A stretch of 64,000 nt of DNA from Flavobacteriales bacterium. GTDB taxonomy: Bacteria; Bacteroidota; Bacteroidia; Flavobacteriales_F; PHOS-HE28. The position numbers were made by a program, and so were the translations under genes. Positions 50,801-57,977 of this stretch are shown here, piece by piece; positions within the stretch are counted from its first letter, which is position 1, and every line of letters starts with the position of its first letter. The notes below the pieces were generated by a model. The model searched no databases. It was not told the origin of the DNA and saw only the letters and a list, made by a program, of their open reading frames with translations. The DNA lies in NCBI GenBank assembly GCA_016719225.1, contig JADKAN010000003.1, positions 248,001 to 312,000 on the forward strand, given 5' to 3'.

Positions 50801-51120
50801 ACCCGCTGTGACCCCTTCGGGGGCGGGCCTAATGGGGTGGTTTGTTCAACATGCTTCGACGCCCTTCGGGGTCGCTATCTCCTTGGTGGCTAAATGCTAT
50901 ATGCTGCAACCCCTTCGGGGTCGGGAACCAATTCGGATGGACCGATGAACATGCTTCGACACCGTTCAGGGGCGCTACTTCCTTGGTGGCTATGGGCTGG
51001 TTGCTGTGACCCCTTCGGGGTCGGGAACCAATTCGGACGGACCCATGAACATGCTTCGACACCCTTCAGGGCCGATACTTCCTTGGTGGCTAAGGGCTGA
51101 ATGCTGTTACCACTGCGGAG
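50801..51120. repeat. Tandem array of 100-bp units carrying REP hairpins
   Basis: Exact 100-bp periodicity: CCTTGGTGGC recurs at 50881, 50981 and 51081, ATGCTTCGAC at 50851, 50951 and 51051, and the CCCCTTCGGGG core at about 50812, 50910 and 51010. About three full units and a decayed end (51101-51120). Each unit holds two hairpins: a near-perfect GACCCCTTCGGGGTC (for example 51008-51022) and a degenerate CGACxCCxTTCxGGGxCG. The array starts about 35 bases beyond the RAYT start. Confidence 0.88.
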
Positions 51121-51311
51121 CCCATTGCGGCGATGGCGATGTGTGCCGAAGAACTCCCCTTCTCTAGCGCGAGTATCCAAGCTTTTGCAATGCTACTTAC
51201 CTGTCCTGAGCATCCCACACGAGGATCTTGCCACACAACCCACAGGCAGCAGATCCTAACTTCACCGTGTCTATCGAAGTGCGTCCTTATTCCAATTCAA
51301 ACACAATCGGA
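51121..51311. other. Intergenic, no feature seen
   Basis: About 190 bases between the REP array and the next gene. Its reading frame is open in phase with that gene for 28 codons but encodes no signal peptide there. No hairpin is evident. Confidence 0.4.
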
Positions 51312-52955
51312 ATGCGAAACCTTCTATTCGTTCTTCTTGCCGCGCTCTCCTTCCATGCACAGGCGCAGTTGTGGGAATTGGCAGACCAACGTTCTGAGGA
51401 GATCTATTTCGAAAAAGCGCTCCCGGTGGGCGGTGGCCGTTGGGCGGTGATCGGGAACACCGGCTTTGGCGGCATCCACATGATCAGTGTCCGGAATGGC
51501 GATGGAACCATAGCATGGGAGCAGATCGATTCATACTACACGGGCCAGGGCATGGGTGACGTGGTCCTACTACCGGACAGCGGCTTGTTGCACGTTGGTG
51601 CCAACGATGGTTGCGATTATTTCGGACCGGATAGCCGCGTGCGCCGGTATGCTACGGATGGCAGCGTGCTTTGGGAAAGGACCATCGAATCGCAAACGGG
51701 ATATTTGGTCACCATGGCGGCGAAAGGATCGATCGGACATTTGGCAGTGGCTTCGCAGGATTCTGTTTATATCATGGACATGGATGGGAACTTGGTTGGC
51801 GGATACCATGCTGCGCTATCGGATATCCAACAGATCCTCTGGGCTGGGGATAGTGCACTCTTTCTCGTTAGGGGAACAGATCTCCACCTTGTGGATCTCG
51901 ACGGGAACTCGCTGGCGTCAACTCCGATCGGATCGACCGCTGTGGACCTCAACTGGAAAGGGCAAGAGCTGTTCGTGCTGACGAACGGCACTATACTCCG
52001 CTTCAGTGCGGATCTAACCCCGCTGGGCATTGTAGCGCTTTCGGACATAGACTGGAACAGCCGGTTCGTCGTTTCGGACAGCCATCTTTTTGTGAATACG
52101 GCATCGGGCCTGTATCAAATCGCCGCGGACGGCACACCTACGTTCCTCTTTCCATGGCCGGCACTGCCGGATCTTACCACGACCGGTTGCGCTGTCCGCA
52201 ACGATGGCGTGCTTTCACTCGGCAACACGAATATCAGCGGGAGAAGTACGGGCGTCATGCGCATGCTTTCCATCGCCGGGGACGCGGCACAATACGACCA
52301 GGATGTGGAAGTCCTGCTTCACGTTGATTCCACATGGACGGAATTCATGTTCAGTGACTATTGGAAGCGACGCGCTGATATCACTAGCCTCGTGGTGAAC
52401 CATGGCTCGGACACTTTGCACAATGTTGTGGTGAGCATGTGGGTCCAAGTTCCCTTCGTGCTCTGCGACCAGCCCACGAACCGTATCGACACATCGGGCT
52501 TTGCATTGGCCCCTGGGGATACGCTAAGCCTTCCTTTCGGTGCGGTGGATGTAGCCCAGGGCGTCTATTCGAGCCAAGTGGTCGGCGCGGGTGACATCTG
52601 CATCGTGGCCTTGGCACCGGATCATCTTGCGGATCGCGCGCCGCAGGACAATACGGCATGTGCTTCCGTCGACTTCGTGCTTGGTGTGAACGAACCCGTG
52701 CGCAACGCTTCGCTCAAACTGGCGCCGAACCCGGCGACGAACACCTGTATGGTGTCAGGCTTGACCGCGTTGGGCGCATCCGTTCGCCTGCGCATCATGG
52801 ATCCCGTTGGCCGCATCGTTACAGAACGAACAAGCAACTCCTCCTCGAACAGCTTGGAACTGGATGTCAGCGGGCTTCCATCCGGCACCAACTTCCTGAG
52901 CGCGGAAGGGGAGCGCAGCAAGGCGATGATGAAGCTGGTGATCACCCGGCCCTAA
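51312..52955 (+). CDS. Exported beta-propeller-like protein with T9SS sorting domain
   Basis: A 547-residue protein from the ATG at 51312, before the signal peptide (LLFVLLAALSFHAQAQ). The middle has repeated strands with W, G and D-rich turns (VGGGRWAVIGNTGFGG, ATDGSVLWERTIESQTGYLV, MDMDGNLVGGYH), consistent with a propeller. The C-terminal about 85 residues, beginning SLKLAPNPATNTCMVSG and ending KLVITRP, are a type A T9SS sorting domain. It is probably secreted to the cell surface. Function unknown. Confidence 0.85.
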   Translation: MRNLLFVLLAALSFHAQAQLWELADQRSEEIYFEKALPVGGGRWAVIGNTGFGGIHMISVRNGDGTIAWEQIDSYYTGQGMGDVVLLPDSGLLHVGANDGCDYFGPDSRVRRYATDGSVLWERTIESQTGYLVTMAAKGSIGHLAVASQDSVYIMDMDGNLVGGYHAALSDIQQILWAGDSALFLVRGTDLHLVDLDGNSLASTPIGSTAVDLNWKGQELFVLTNGTILRFSADLTPLGIVALSDIDWNSRFVVSDSHLFVNTASGLYQIAADGTPTFLFPWPALPDLTTTGCAVRNDGVLSLGNTNISGRSTGVMRMLSIAGDAAQYDQDVEVLLHVDSTWTEFMFSDYWKRRADITSLVVNHGSDTLHNVVVSMWVQVPFVLCDQPTNRIDTSGFALAPGDTLSLPFGAVDVAQGVYSSQVVGAGDICIVALAPDHLADRAPQDNTACASVDFVLGVNEPVRNASLKLAPNPATNTCMVSGLTALGASVRLRIMDPVGRIVTERTSNSSSNSLELDVSGLPSGTNFLSAEGERSKAMMKLVITRP

Positions 52956-52978
52956 CAGCCTAATTAGAAGAAAGGCGT

Positions 52979-53404
52979 TCAGAGAAAGACATACAGCCCG
53001 CCAGCGGCCATCAGGAAATACGGCACCAGCACGGCCGCGCCCGCATAGTCCTTCGCCATGCGCTGGCCGAAGAACAACATGATGATGCCCGCAACGGCGC
53101 ATATCATGCCTGCCGTGCCCAAGCCCGTATCGCCGTTCAGTAAGATCTGTCCGAAGCCCAGCGTACAAAGCACTCCGGTGGAGACCTCCACCACTGTGAT
53201 CACCGGCAACAGCAACGGCACCGAACCGTTGAGCGGGCTTTTGCTGAACTGCTTGGTCAGGTAATCCTTCTGGCCTTTCCAGTTGAACAGCTTATCCAGG
53301 CTGGACTGGAGGAAAAGCACAGCAGCAAAGGCGGAAAAGGCCAGCTGCGTCAGGTGGGCAGGGGTGAGGCCGATCTCGGCGAGCCAGTCGGTCGTGCAAT
53401 TCAT
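52979..53404 (-). CDS. DoxX/MauE-like four-helix membrane protein
   Basis: A 141-residue protein from the ATG at 53404. Four membrane helices are predicted (about 18-38, 60-80, 92-110, 120-140), with SLDKLFNWKGQKDYLTKQF after the first, and PVITVVEVSTGVLCTLG in the second: the pattern of DoxX/MauE-like proteins. The role in redox or envelope processes is unclear. Confidence 0.8.
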   Translation of the reverse strand: MNCTTDWLAEIGLTPAHLTQLAFSAFAAVLFLQSSLDKLFNWKGQKDYLTKQFSKSPLNGSVPLLLPVITVVEVSTGVLCTLGFGQILLNGDTGLGTAGMICAVAGIIMLFFGQRMAKDYAGAAVLVPYFLMAAGGLYVFL

Positions 53405-53660
53405 TTTTGATGCTAGTGGTCCACAAGGATACGTAAGCCTTTGTAAAACAGCGAAGGGCTTTTCCAACTGAACGGGGAATGGGTAGTTGCGTATTCATGC
53501 AGGATGACTTTCAAGCTGAAAGGATGGCTTGATGGTAAAAATGGATCCCTTGTACGTTCTCTGTCATACACGTGAAATTCTGATCCCGTGCATTTGGACG
53601 TTATGAACAAGGAGTGGGAATATTCTCACGTGGTGGCATCCCGGCAGCCATCGAATTACT
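53405..53660. other. Intergenic region
   Basis: About 255 bases between the divergent DoxX-like and esterase genes; no gene, repeat or hairpin seen apart from the promoter at its right edge. Confidence 0.45.
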
Positions 53661-53661
53661 C

Positions 53662-53669
53662 TATCTTTG
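53662..53669 (+). promoter_or_regulatory. TAnnTTTG promoter element (TATCTTTG)
   Basis: A perfect TAnnTTTG match 21 bases before the ATG at 53691. The same bases include the TTG that an automatic caller might take as a start. Confidence 0.6.
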
Positions 53670-53690
53670 GTTAGAATAAGCCAATTTTCC

Positions 53691-55220
53691 ATGCGGTCGC
53701 TGATCTTTCTTGGGCTCTTTGGAGCTGTTGTTGGTCATGCTTATGGCCAGAGCTGGATCTGTGATTCACCCCTTATGACGGACAAGGTGGTGGTGGGTGC
53801 TTGGAGTGAGACCACATTCCCCTTCGCCCAGTGCGTGAATTCATCTTGCGCGGTTCAGGGCGATACACTTTTGATGCGGGTATATAAGCCCACGAGCTTG
53901 TTGAGCGGTGACCCCTTACCGGCCAAGCTTCCCTTCTTGTTGTTGCTCTCCGGCGGTGGATTTCTACGTGGGGACCACGATCTGAAACAATGGCCCGAAG
54001 CATTTGCAAGGCGTGGTTTTCTGGTCGCTACGATCGACTACAGGGTCGGCTGGGATGTGAACGGGGACGGTCTGGTCAATGCACAGGACGATTCCGATGA
54101 TGACGACATAGACCCGTCCGATTGCGTTGGCGACTTCAATACTTTTCTGCGCGCGGTGATCCGATCCGCGAACGATGCGGATAAGGCTGTGCGCTACATC
54201 ATGGGGAACCCGGCCCTTTACCCGATCGACACGGCGTTGATGTATACCGGCGGACCCAGTGCAGGGGGGTCTTTGGGGCTGATGATGGGACTATCCACGG
54301 AGGCTGAGCGACTCGCACTTTGGGACCAGCTAGTGGTAGGTTCCGTGCCGTTGATACATAACCCTTGCGACATGAGCGTGGACCCCATTCCGTGCTTGGC
54401 CATGTTGAACGGGACGGATACGGTGCCTTGGTATGACGGGAGCTACCGTTTTCGCGGTGTGGTGAACTGTTGGGGGCAGTATTTGCTGGATCTTAATTCC
54501 GATGCTATTCAGACGGCTCATGGCGATGTGGCGATCATTAACTTCTACGGCGCACTGGACCGGGTGGATCCGCCATACATAGGTGCTGGCTACAACTGCG
54601 CGGGTGGTGCACTCGGGATGGGCAGTATCCGCATCCATGAGATCCAGATCGCACATGGCAACTGCTCGCAATTGTTCGACGATCCGGATGCGGTACACAA
54701 GGCCGTCTTCCTTGATGGGACAGAAACTTCCACTCCCTTGGAAGCCTCGATCCTCCGGAATGACCGTTCGTTGTTCGTTGCTAAACGTGCATGTTGCTTT
54801 TTCAAGAGCGCGATCTGTGGCACTCCTTGCTCATACCCCCAAGCATTCGTTATGGATGAGTTGAAAGATTGGGAACAGGCTTGGTACAACGTGCAGGGCC
54901 GCGACCGGGGAGAGCCGAGGGGATGTCAAGCCGATGGCACCCTGACCTTCGGTCCGATACTTCCGGATGGTGCCTTCCAGAACGGTGAGCTATGGATCTC
55001 CCCCAATCCCAGCAATGGCCCGGTCCAGATCGCATGGGAGACGGACAACCCAAAGGCCATGTTGACCGTTCGGGACTCCCAAGGCCGCATTGTTTTCCAA
55101 AAAAAGGTGAGCAACAACGATTTCGCGTTGGACAGCTCCGTGTTGGAGGATGGGATCTACATCGTGGAAGCAGTTGATTTTGGCCTTCGTTACACCGGTC
55201 GGCTAATGGTGATGCATTGA
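53691..55220 (+). CDS. Secreted alpha/beta-hydrolase (carboxylesterase-like) with T9SS sorting domain
   Basis: A 509-residue protein from the ATG at 53691 with a signal peptide (SLIFLGLFGAVVGHAYGQ). The hydrolase domain has an oxyanion-hole motif LLSGGGFLRGDHD and the nucleophile elbow TGGPSAGGSLGL. Between them is an Asp-rich insert, DVNGDGLVNAQDDSDDDD, resembling dockerin/thrombospondin-type calcium loops. It is rich in Cys, suggesting disulphides. The C-terminal about 80 residues (LWISPNPSNGPVQIAWE to GRLMVMH) form a T9SS sorting domain. A cell-surface esterase is the likely role; substrate unknown. Confidence 0.85.
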   Translation: MRSLIFLGLFGAVVGHAYGQSWICDSPLMTDKVVVGAWSETTFPFAQCVNSSCAVQGDTLLMRVYKPTSLLSGDPLPAKLPFLLLLSGGGFLRGDHDLKQWPEAFARRGFLVATIDYRVGWDVNGDGLVNAQDDSDDDDIDPSDCVGDFNTFLRAVIRSANDADKAVRYIMGNPALYPIDTALMYTGGPSAGGSLGLMMGLSTEAERLALWDQLVVGSVPLIHNPCDMSVDPIPCLAMLNGTDTVPWYDGSYRFRGVVNCWGQYLLDLNSDAIQTAHGDVAIINFYGALDRVDPPYIGAGYNCAGGALGMGSIRIHEIQIAHGNCSQLFDDPDAVHKAVFLDGTETSTPLEASILRNDRSLFVAKRACCFFKSAICGTPCSYPQAFVMDELKDWEQAWYNVQGRDRGEPRGCQADGTLTFGPILPDGAFQNGELWISPNPSNGPVQIAWETDNPKAMLTVRDSQGRIVFQKKVSNNDFALDSSVLEDGIYIVEAVDFGLRYTGRLMVMH

Positions 55221-55311
55221 AGGGTGTGAGGCAAGGGATCCGTTGCGTTCCTTTGTAGTCAATGCTCAAACGACTTGGTCTTATCGGACCAAGATGTCAT
55301 CACATATCCGC

Positions 55312-56394
55312 ATGGATCTTTTCAGAAACTTCAAGTCCGTCACCAAAACGTGCTACGGCCGTGGTTCCTTCGATAAACTGGGAGAGATCCTGGAGCCTCA
55401 GCGGACCGCTAACAAGCAATTCATGTTGTTCGTGGTGGATGATTGGTTTGCGGACAAGGATGCATTCCGAAAGCGGATCCCAGCCGGGCCTGAGGATGAG
55501 ATCCATTTCATCAGTTCTCTGAAAGAGCCCAGCACGGTCCAGATCGACGCGCTGCGCGATGATGTGTTAGCCAGACGTGGATTACCTGCCGGGATCGTTG
55601 GCATTGGTGGCGGCACGGTGATGGACATCGCCAAGGCCACTTCGCTCATGTTCAAGAACGAAGGAAGCAGCGTGCAGTACCAGGGTTTGAACCTGATCAA
55701 GAAACCCGGCATCTACCATTGCGGTGTGCCCACCATCAGTGGCACAGGAGCTGAGGTAAGTATGACAGCCGTGCTCACAGGACCCGTGAAAAAGCTGGGC
55801 CTGAAGTGCGATTGGACCGTGCTGGACCAGATCGTGCTGGACCCGGATCTCATCGCCACCGTACCGCAGGACCAATGGTTCTACACCGGCATGGACACCT
55901 ATATCCACAGCGTGGAGGCGATCACCGGCACCAAGAAGAACACCTTCGCGGAGGCCTACAGTGAAAAGGCCTTGGAACTGTGCCGCGAAGTCTTCCTTAA
56001 GCGTGACCGGAACGACCCGAAGAGCGATGAGTTCCTTATGGTGGCGAGCTATATGGGTGGCCTGAGCCTTACTTACAGCGAAGTGGGGGTGTGCCATGCT
56101 TTAAGCTATGGGCTGGGCAAAGTATTGGAGATCCACCATTGCTTGGCCAACTGTATCGCTTTTGACAAATTGGACGACGTTTACGGCGACCATGTCCAGG
56201 AATTCAAGGACATGGTGAAGCACAACGGCGTCAACGTGCCACAAGGGCTCGCCAAGGATTGGAGCGCAGAGACCATCAGTGCAATGGCCGAGGTTGCATA
56301 CAACCTGCCTCACATGTGGGACCATGCGTTCGGCCCCGAATGGGAAAAGGTCCTGGATCGCGACCGGATCAAGGGCTGGTACCGTAGGATGTGA
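55312..56394 (+). CDS. kdnB: KdnB-like 3-deoxy-octulosonate 8-oxidase
   Basis: A 360-residue protein from the ATG at 55312 (MDLFRNFKSVTKTCYGRGSF); an ATG at 55294 would add six residues. It is an iron-containing alcohol dehydrogenase: GIGGGTVMDIAKATS binds the nucleotide, VPTISGTGAEVSMTAV follows, and DPDLIATVPQDQWFYTGMDT, IHSVEAITG and HALSYGLG complete the metal region. These match KdnB, which oxidises C8 of Kdo, as I recall the Shewanella protein. Its partner KdnA is at 48466-49671. Confidence 0.82.
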   Translation: MDLFRNFKSVTKTCYGRGSFDKLGEILEPQRTANKQFMLFVVDDWFADKDAFRKRIPAGPEDEIHFISSLKEPSTVQIDALRDDVLARRGLPAGIVGIGGGTVMDIAKATSLMFKNEGSSVQYQGLNLIKKPGIYHCGVPTISGTGAEVSMTAVLTGPVKKLGLKCDWTVLDQIVLDPDLIATVPQDQWFYTGMDTYIHSVEAITGTKKNTFAEAYSEKALELCREVFLKRDRNDPKSDEFLMVASYMGGLSLTYSEVGVCHALSYGLGKVLEIHHCLANCIAFDKLDDVYGDHVQEFKDMVKHNGVNVPQGLAKDWSAETISAMAEVAYNLPHMWDHAFGPEWEKVLDRDRIKGWYRRM

Positions 56395-56482
56395 ACTTCG
56401 GATCACACAGACTCTCGCTCCTTAGTGTAAGAGTTACCCCTTCAACCGCGGGAAGGCCACGGAACCATCCGGGGCTACTACT

Positions 56483-57211
56483 TCAAGGTCCTGAACTGCC
56501 TGAATCACTTTCACCAGGTCTTGCTCTGACCGGGAATACATAGGATATACCGGCCATCAGATGCGCATCCCAAAAATGTAGGGCGCTAACGTCCACCAGC
56601 GGTGAAGTGAAGGAGCGCGATAGCATGATCGATGCATCCAGATCGAACTTTCCGGAAAGCTTCTTCTTCCAATGCAGTTGTGATCGCAGGCTGAAAGAGA
56701 CGTCGTTCAAGATGCCTGAAGCGGAGCCATTGATCACCTCCGGCCCTTTGGTGAGTTTATCGGCTACAAAGGAGGAAAGTGTGCCTTCCTGATCCGAGTT
56801 GGCCGTGAACGATGCACAAGGGCCTACGGAGAACCACCAACGGGCATCCTCCGTTATGGCTAACCAAGGACCCGCGTACAGCTCCACTGAGTTAGCCCAC
56901 ACGTCCACATCTCGAACAGTGCGGTTCTTCTGTCCTTCAAGCGTTTCAACCAGGTTGAATGTCCTGTGCTGAAGGTTCAGGTCGGCCACCAGGCCAGAGT
57001 GATAGTAGGTTTTGCTAGGCCAAGGCAACCGGAGGGAGGCGCCTAAAGCCCATCCCCCCAAACCGGTCCCGATGTCCGCATCAGCGTAGTTGGAAACGGC
57101 ATTTTGACCGATCCAGGAAAAGGAGGGACCGGCCTTTATGGTAAGTTCCGTTTGCCCGTACGAGACAATGCAAGCGAGAAAGGAAATAGAGCTGGCTGTA
57201 ATACGTTTCAT
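56483..57211 (-). CDS. Exported outer-membrane beta-barrel protein
   Basis: A 242-residue protein from the ATG at 57211 with a signal peptide (ASSISFLACIVSYGQ). The mature part has alternating barrel-like strands (LTIKAGPSFSWIGQNAV, GGWALGASLRLPW, SVELYAGPWLAI) as in PorT-like or generic small barrels of this phylum. It is the last gene of a minus-strand unit after the esterase. Function unknown. Confidence 0.75.
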   Translation of the reverse strand: MKRITASSISFLACIVSYGQTELTIKAGPSFSWIGQNAVSNYADADIGTGLGGWALGASLRLPWPSKTYYHSGLVADLNLQHRTFNLVETLEGQKNRTVRDVDVWANSVELYAGPWLAITEDARWWFSVGPCASFTANSDQEGTLSSFVADKLTKGPEVINGSASGILNDVSFSLRSQLHWKKKLSGKFDLDASIMLSRSFTSPLVDVSALHFWDAHLMAGISYVFPVRARPGESDSGSSGP

Positions 57212-57320
57212 TATCCTTCCTGCGCCAAAGCTAATAGGGCACCCGTGATCTGGAAAGGGGTGATGGATATTCGTTGCACAAGCGAGTAGAGCTGCGTGGT
57301 CAGGTGGTTGCCGTTTGAAT

Positions 57321-57974
57321 TCATATTGAAATGCTGTTCCTCTCCATGACACTCTTGAGGATCAGTCTGTCCAATTGATGGCCACCGTTGAAGGGGATGG
57401 AAAGATAGTTTATCCCGCACTCGCCGAGGATCCGCTGGTTCCGTGTGTAAACATCTTCCTTAGTGATGTTGTCAGAGGTACCATGCACGAGAATAACATC
57501 CGCTGCGCCAAAAGCGGATTGAAATTCACTGCGGCCAAGCTCCGGTGGCATTGTGCCGGACCAGAGCACGACCCTAGCGAACGTGGTCTTTCCGCGAACA
57601 GCCCAACGGCAAGCGGTAGCCACTCCTTGGGAAAAGCCGAGCACGTTCACTGTAACATCTTTTCCGCAATCAGCCAGCAAACGGTCCACAAGCCGGTCCA
57701 AATAGGCCACTTGGTCCTCCACTTCATGTTCGCGGTCCTCACGCGTCATCCACGTAGCTCCCACTCGAGTGTGGGCCTCGTCCGTATAAAAACGGGAAAG
57801 TGCCTCCGGTGCAGCGATCAGCTTGCCGGTCTCCAAGCCGACGAAGGGCCGGAGGAAGAAGCGCGCTAGTTGGCCATAGCCGTGCAGCACTACCCAGAGC
57901 TGGCTCGCTGAATTTGCGCTTCCCAACGTGTGGAAACGTGCAGTACGTTGTACGATCAGACTTTGCTCCTCCAC
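57321..57974 (-). CDS. Alpha/beta-hydrolase (carboxylesterase/phospholipase-like)
   Basis: A 217-residue protein with a GTG start at 57974, 3 bases after the E1 stop. Motifs: LWVVLHGYG (oxyanion), VLGFSQGVATACRW with nucleophile Ser115, HGTSDNI containing the catalytic Asp, and GGHQLD with the catalytic His. Length and motifs match the acyl-protein-thioesterase/YpfH-like class. It is cytoplasmic, as no signal is seen. Confidence 0.88.
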   Translation of the reverse strand: MEEQSLIVQRTARFHTLGSANSASQLWVVLHGYGQLARFFLRPFVGLETGKLIAAPEALSRFYTDEAHTRVGATWMTREDREHEVEDQVAYLDRLVDRLLADCGKDVTVNVLGFSQGVATACRWAVRGKTTFARVVLWSGTMPPELGRSEFQSAFGAADVILVHGTSDNITKEDVYTRNQRILGECGINYLSIPFNGGHQLDRLILKSVMERNSISI

Positions 57975-57977
57975 GGA

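Noticed and set aside
50801..51120. CRISPR-like array
   Set aside because: The units are 100 bp and similar along their whole length, with internal hairpins; there are no short repeats separated by unique spacers and no cas genes. They are REP/BIME-type repeats beside a RAYT.
50829..51180. Minus-strand peptides in the REP array
   Set aside because: They are translations of the 100-bp repeats and repeat themselves every 100 bases, so they are not independent genes.
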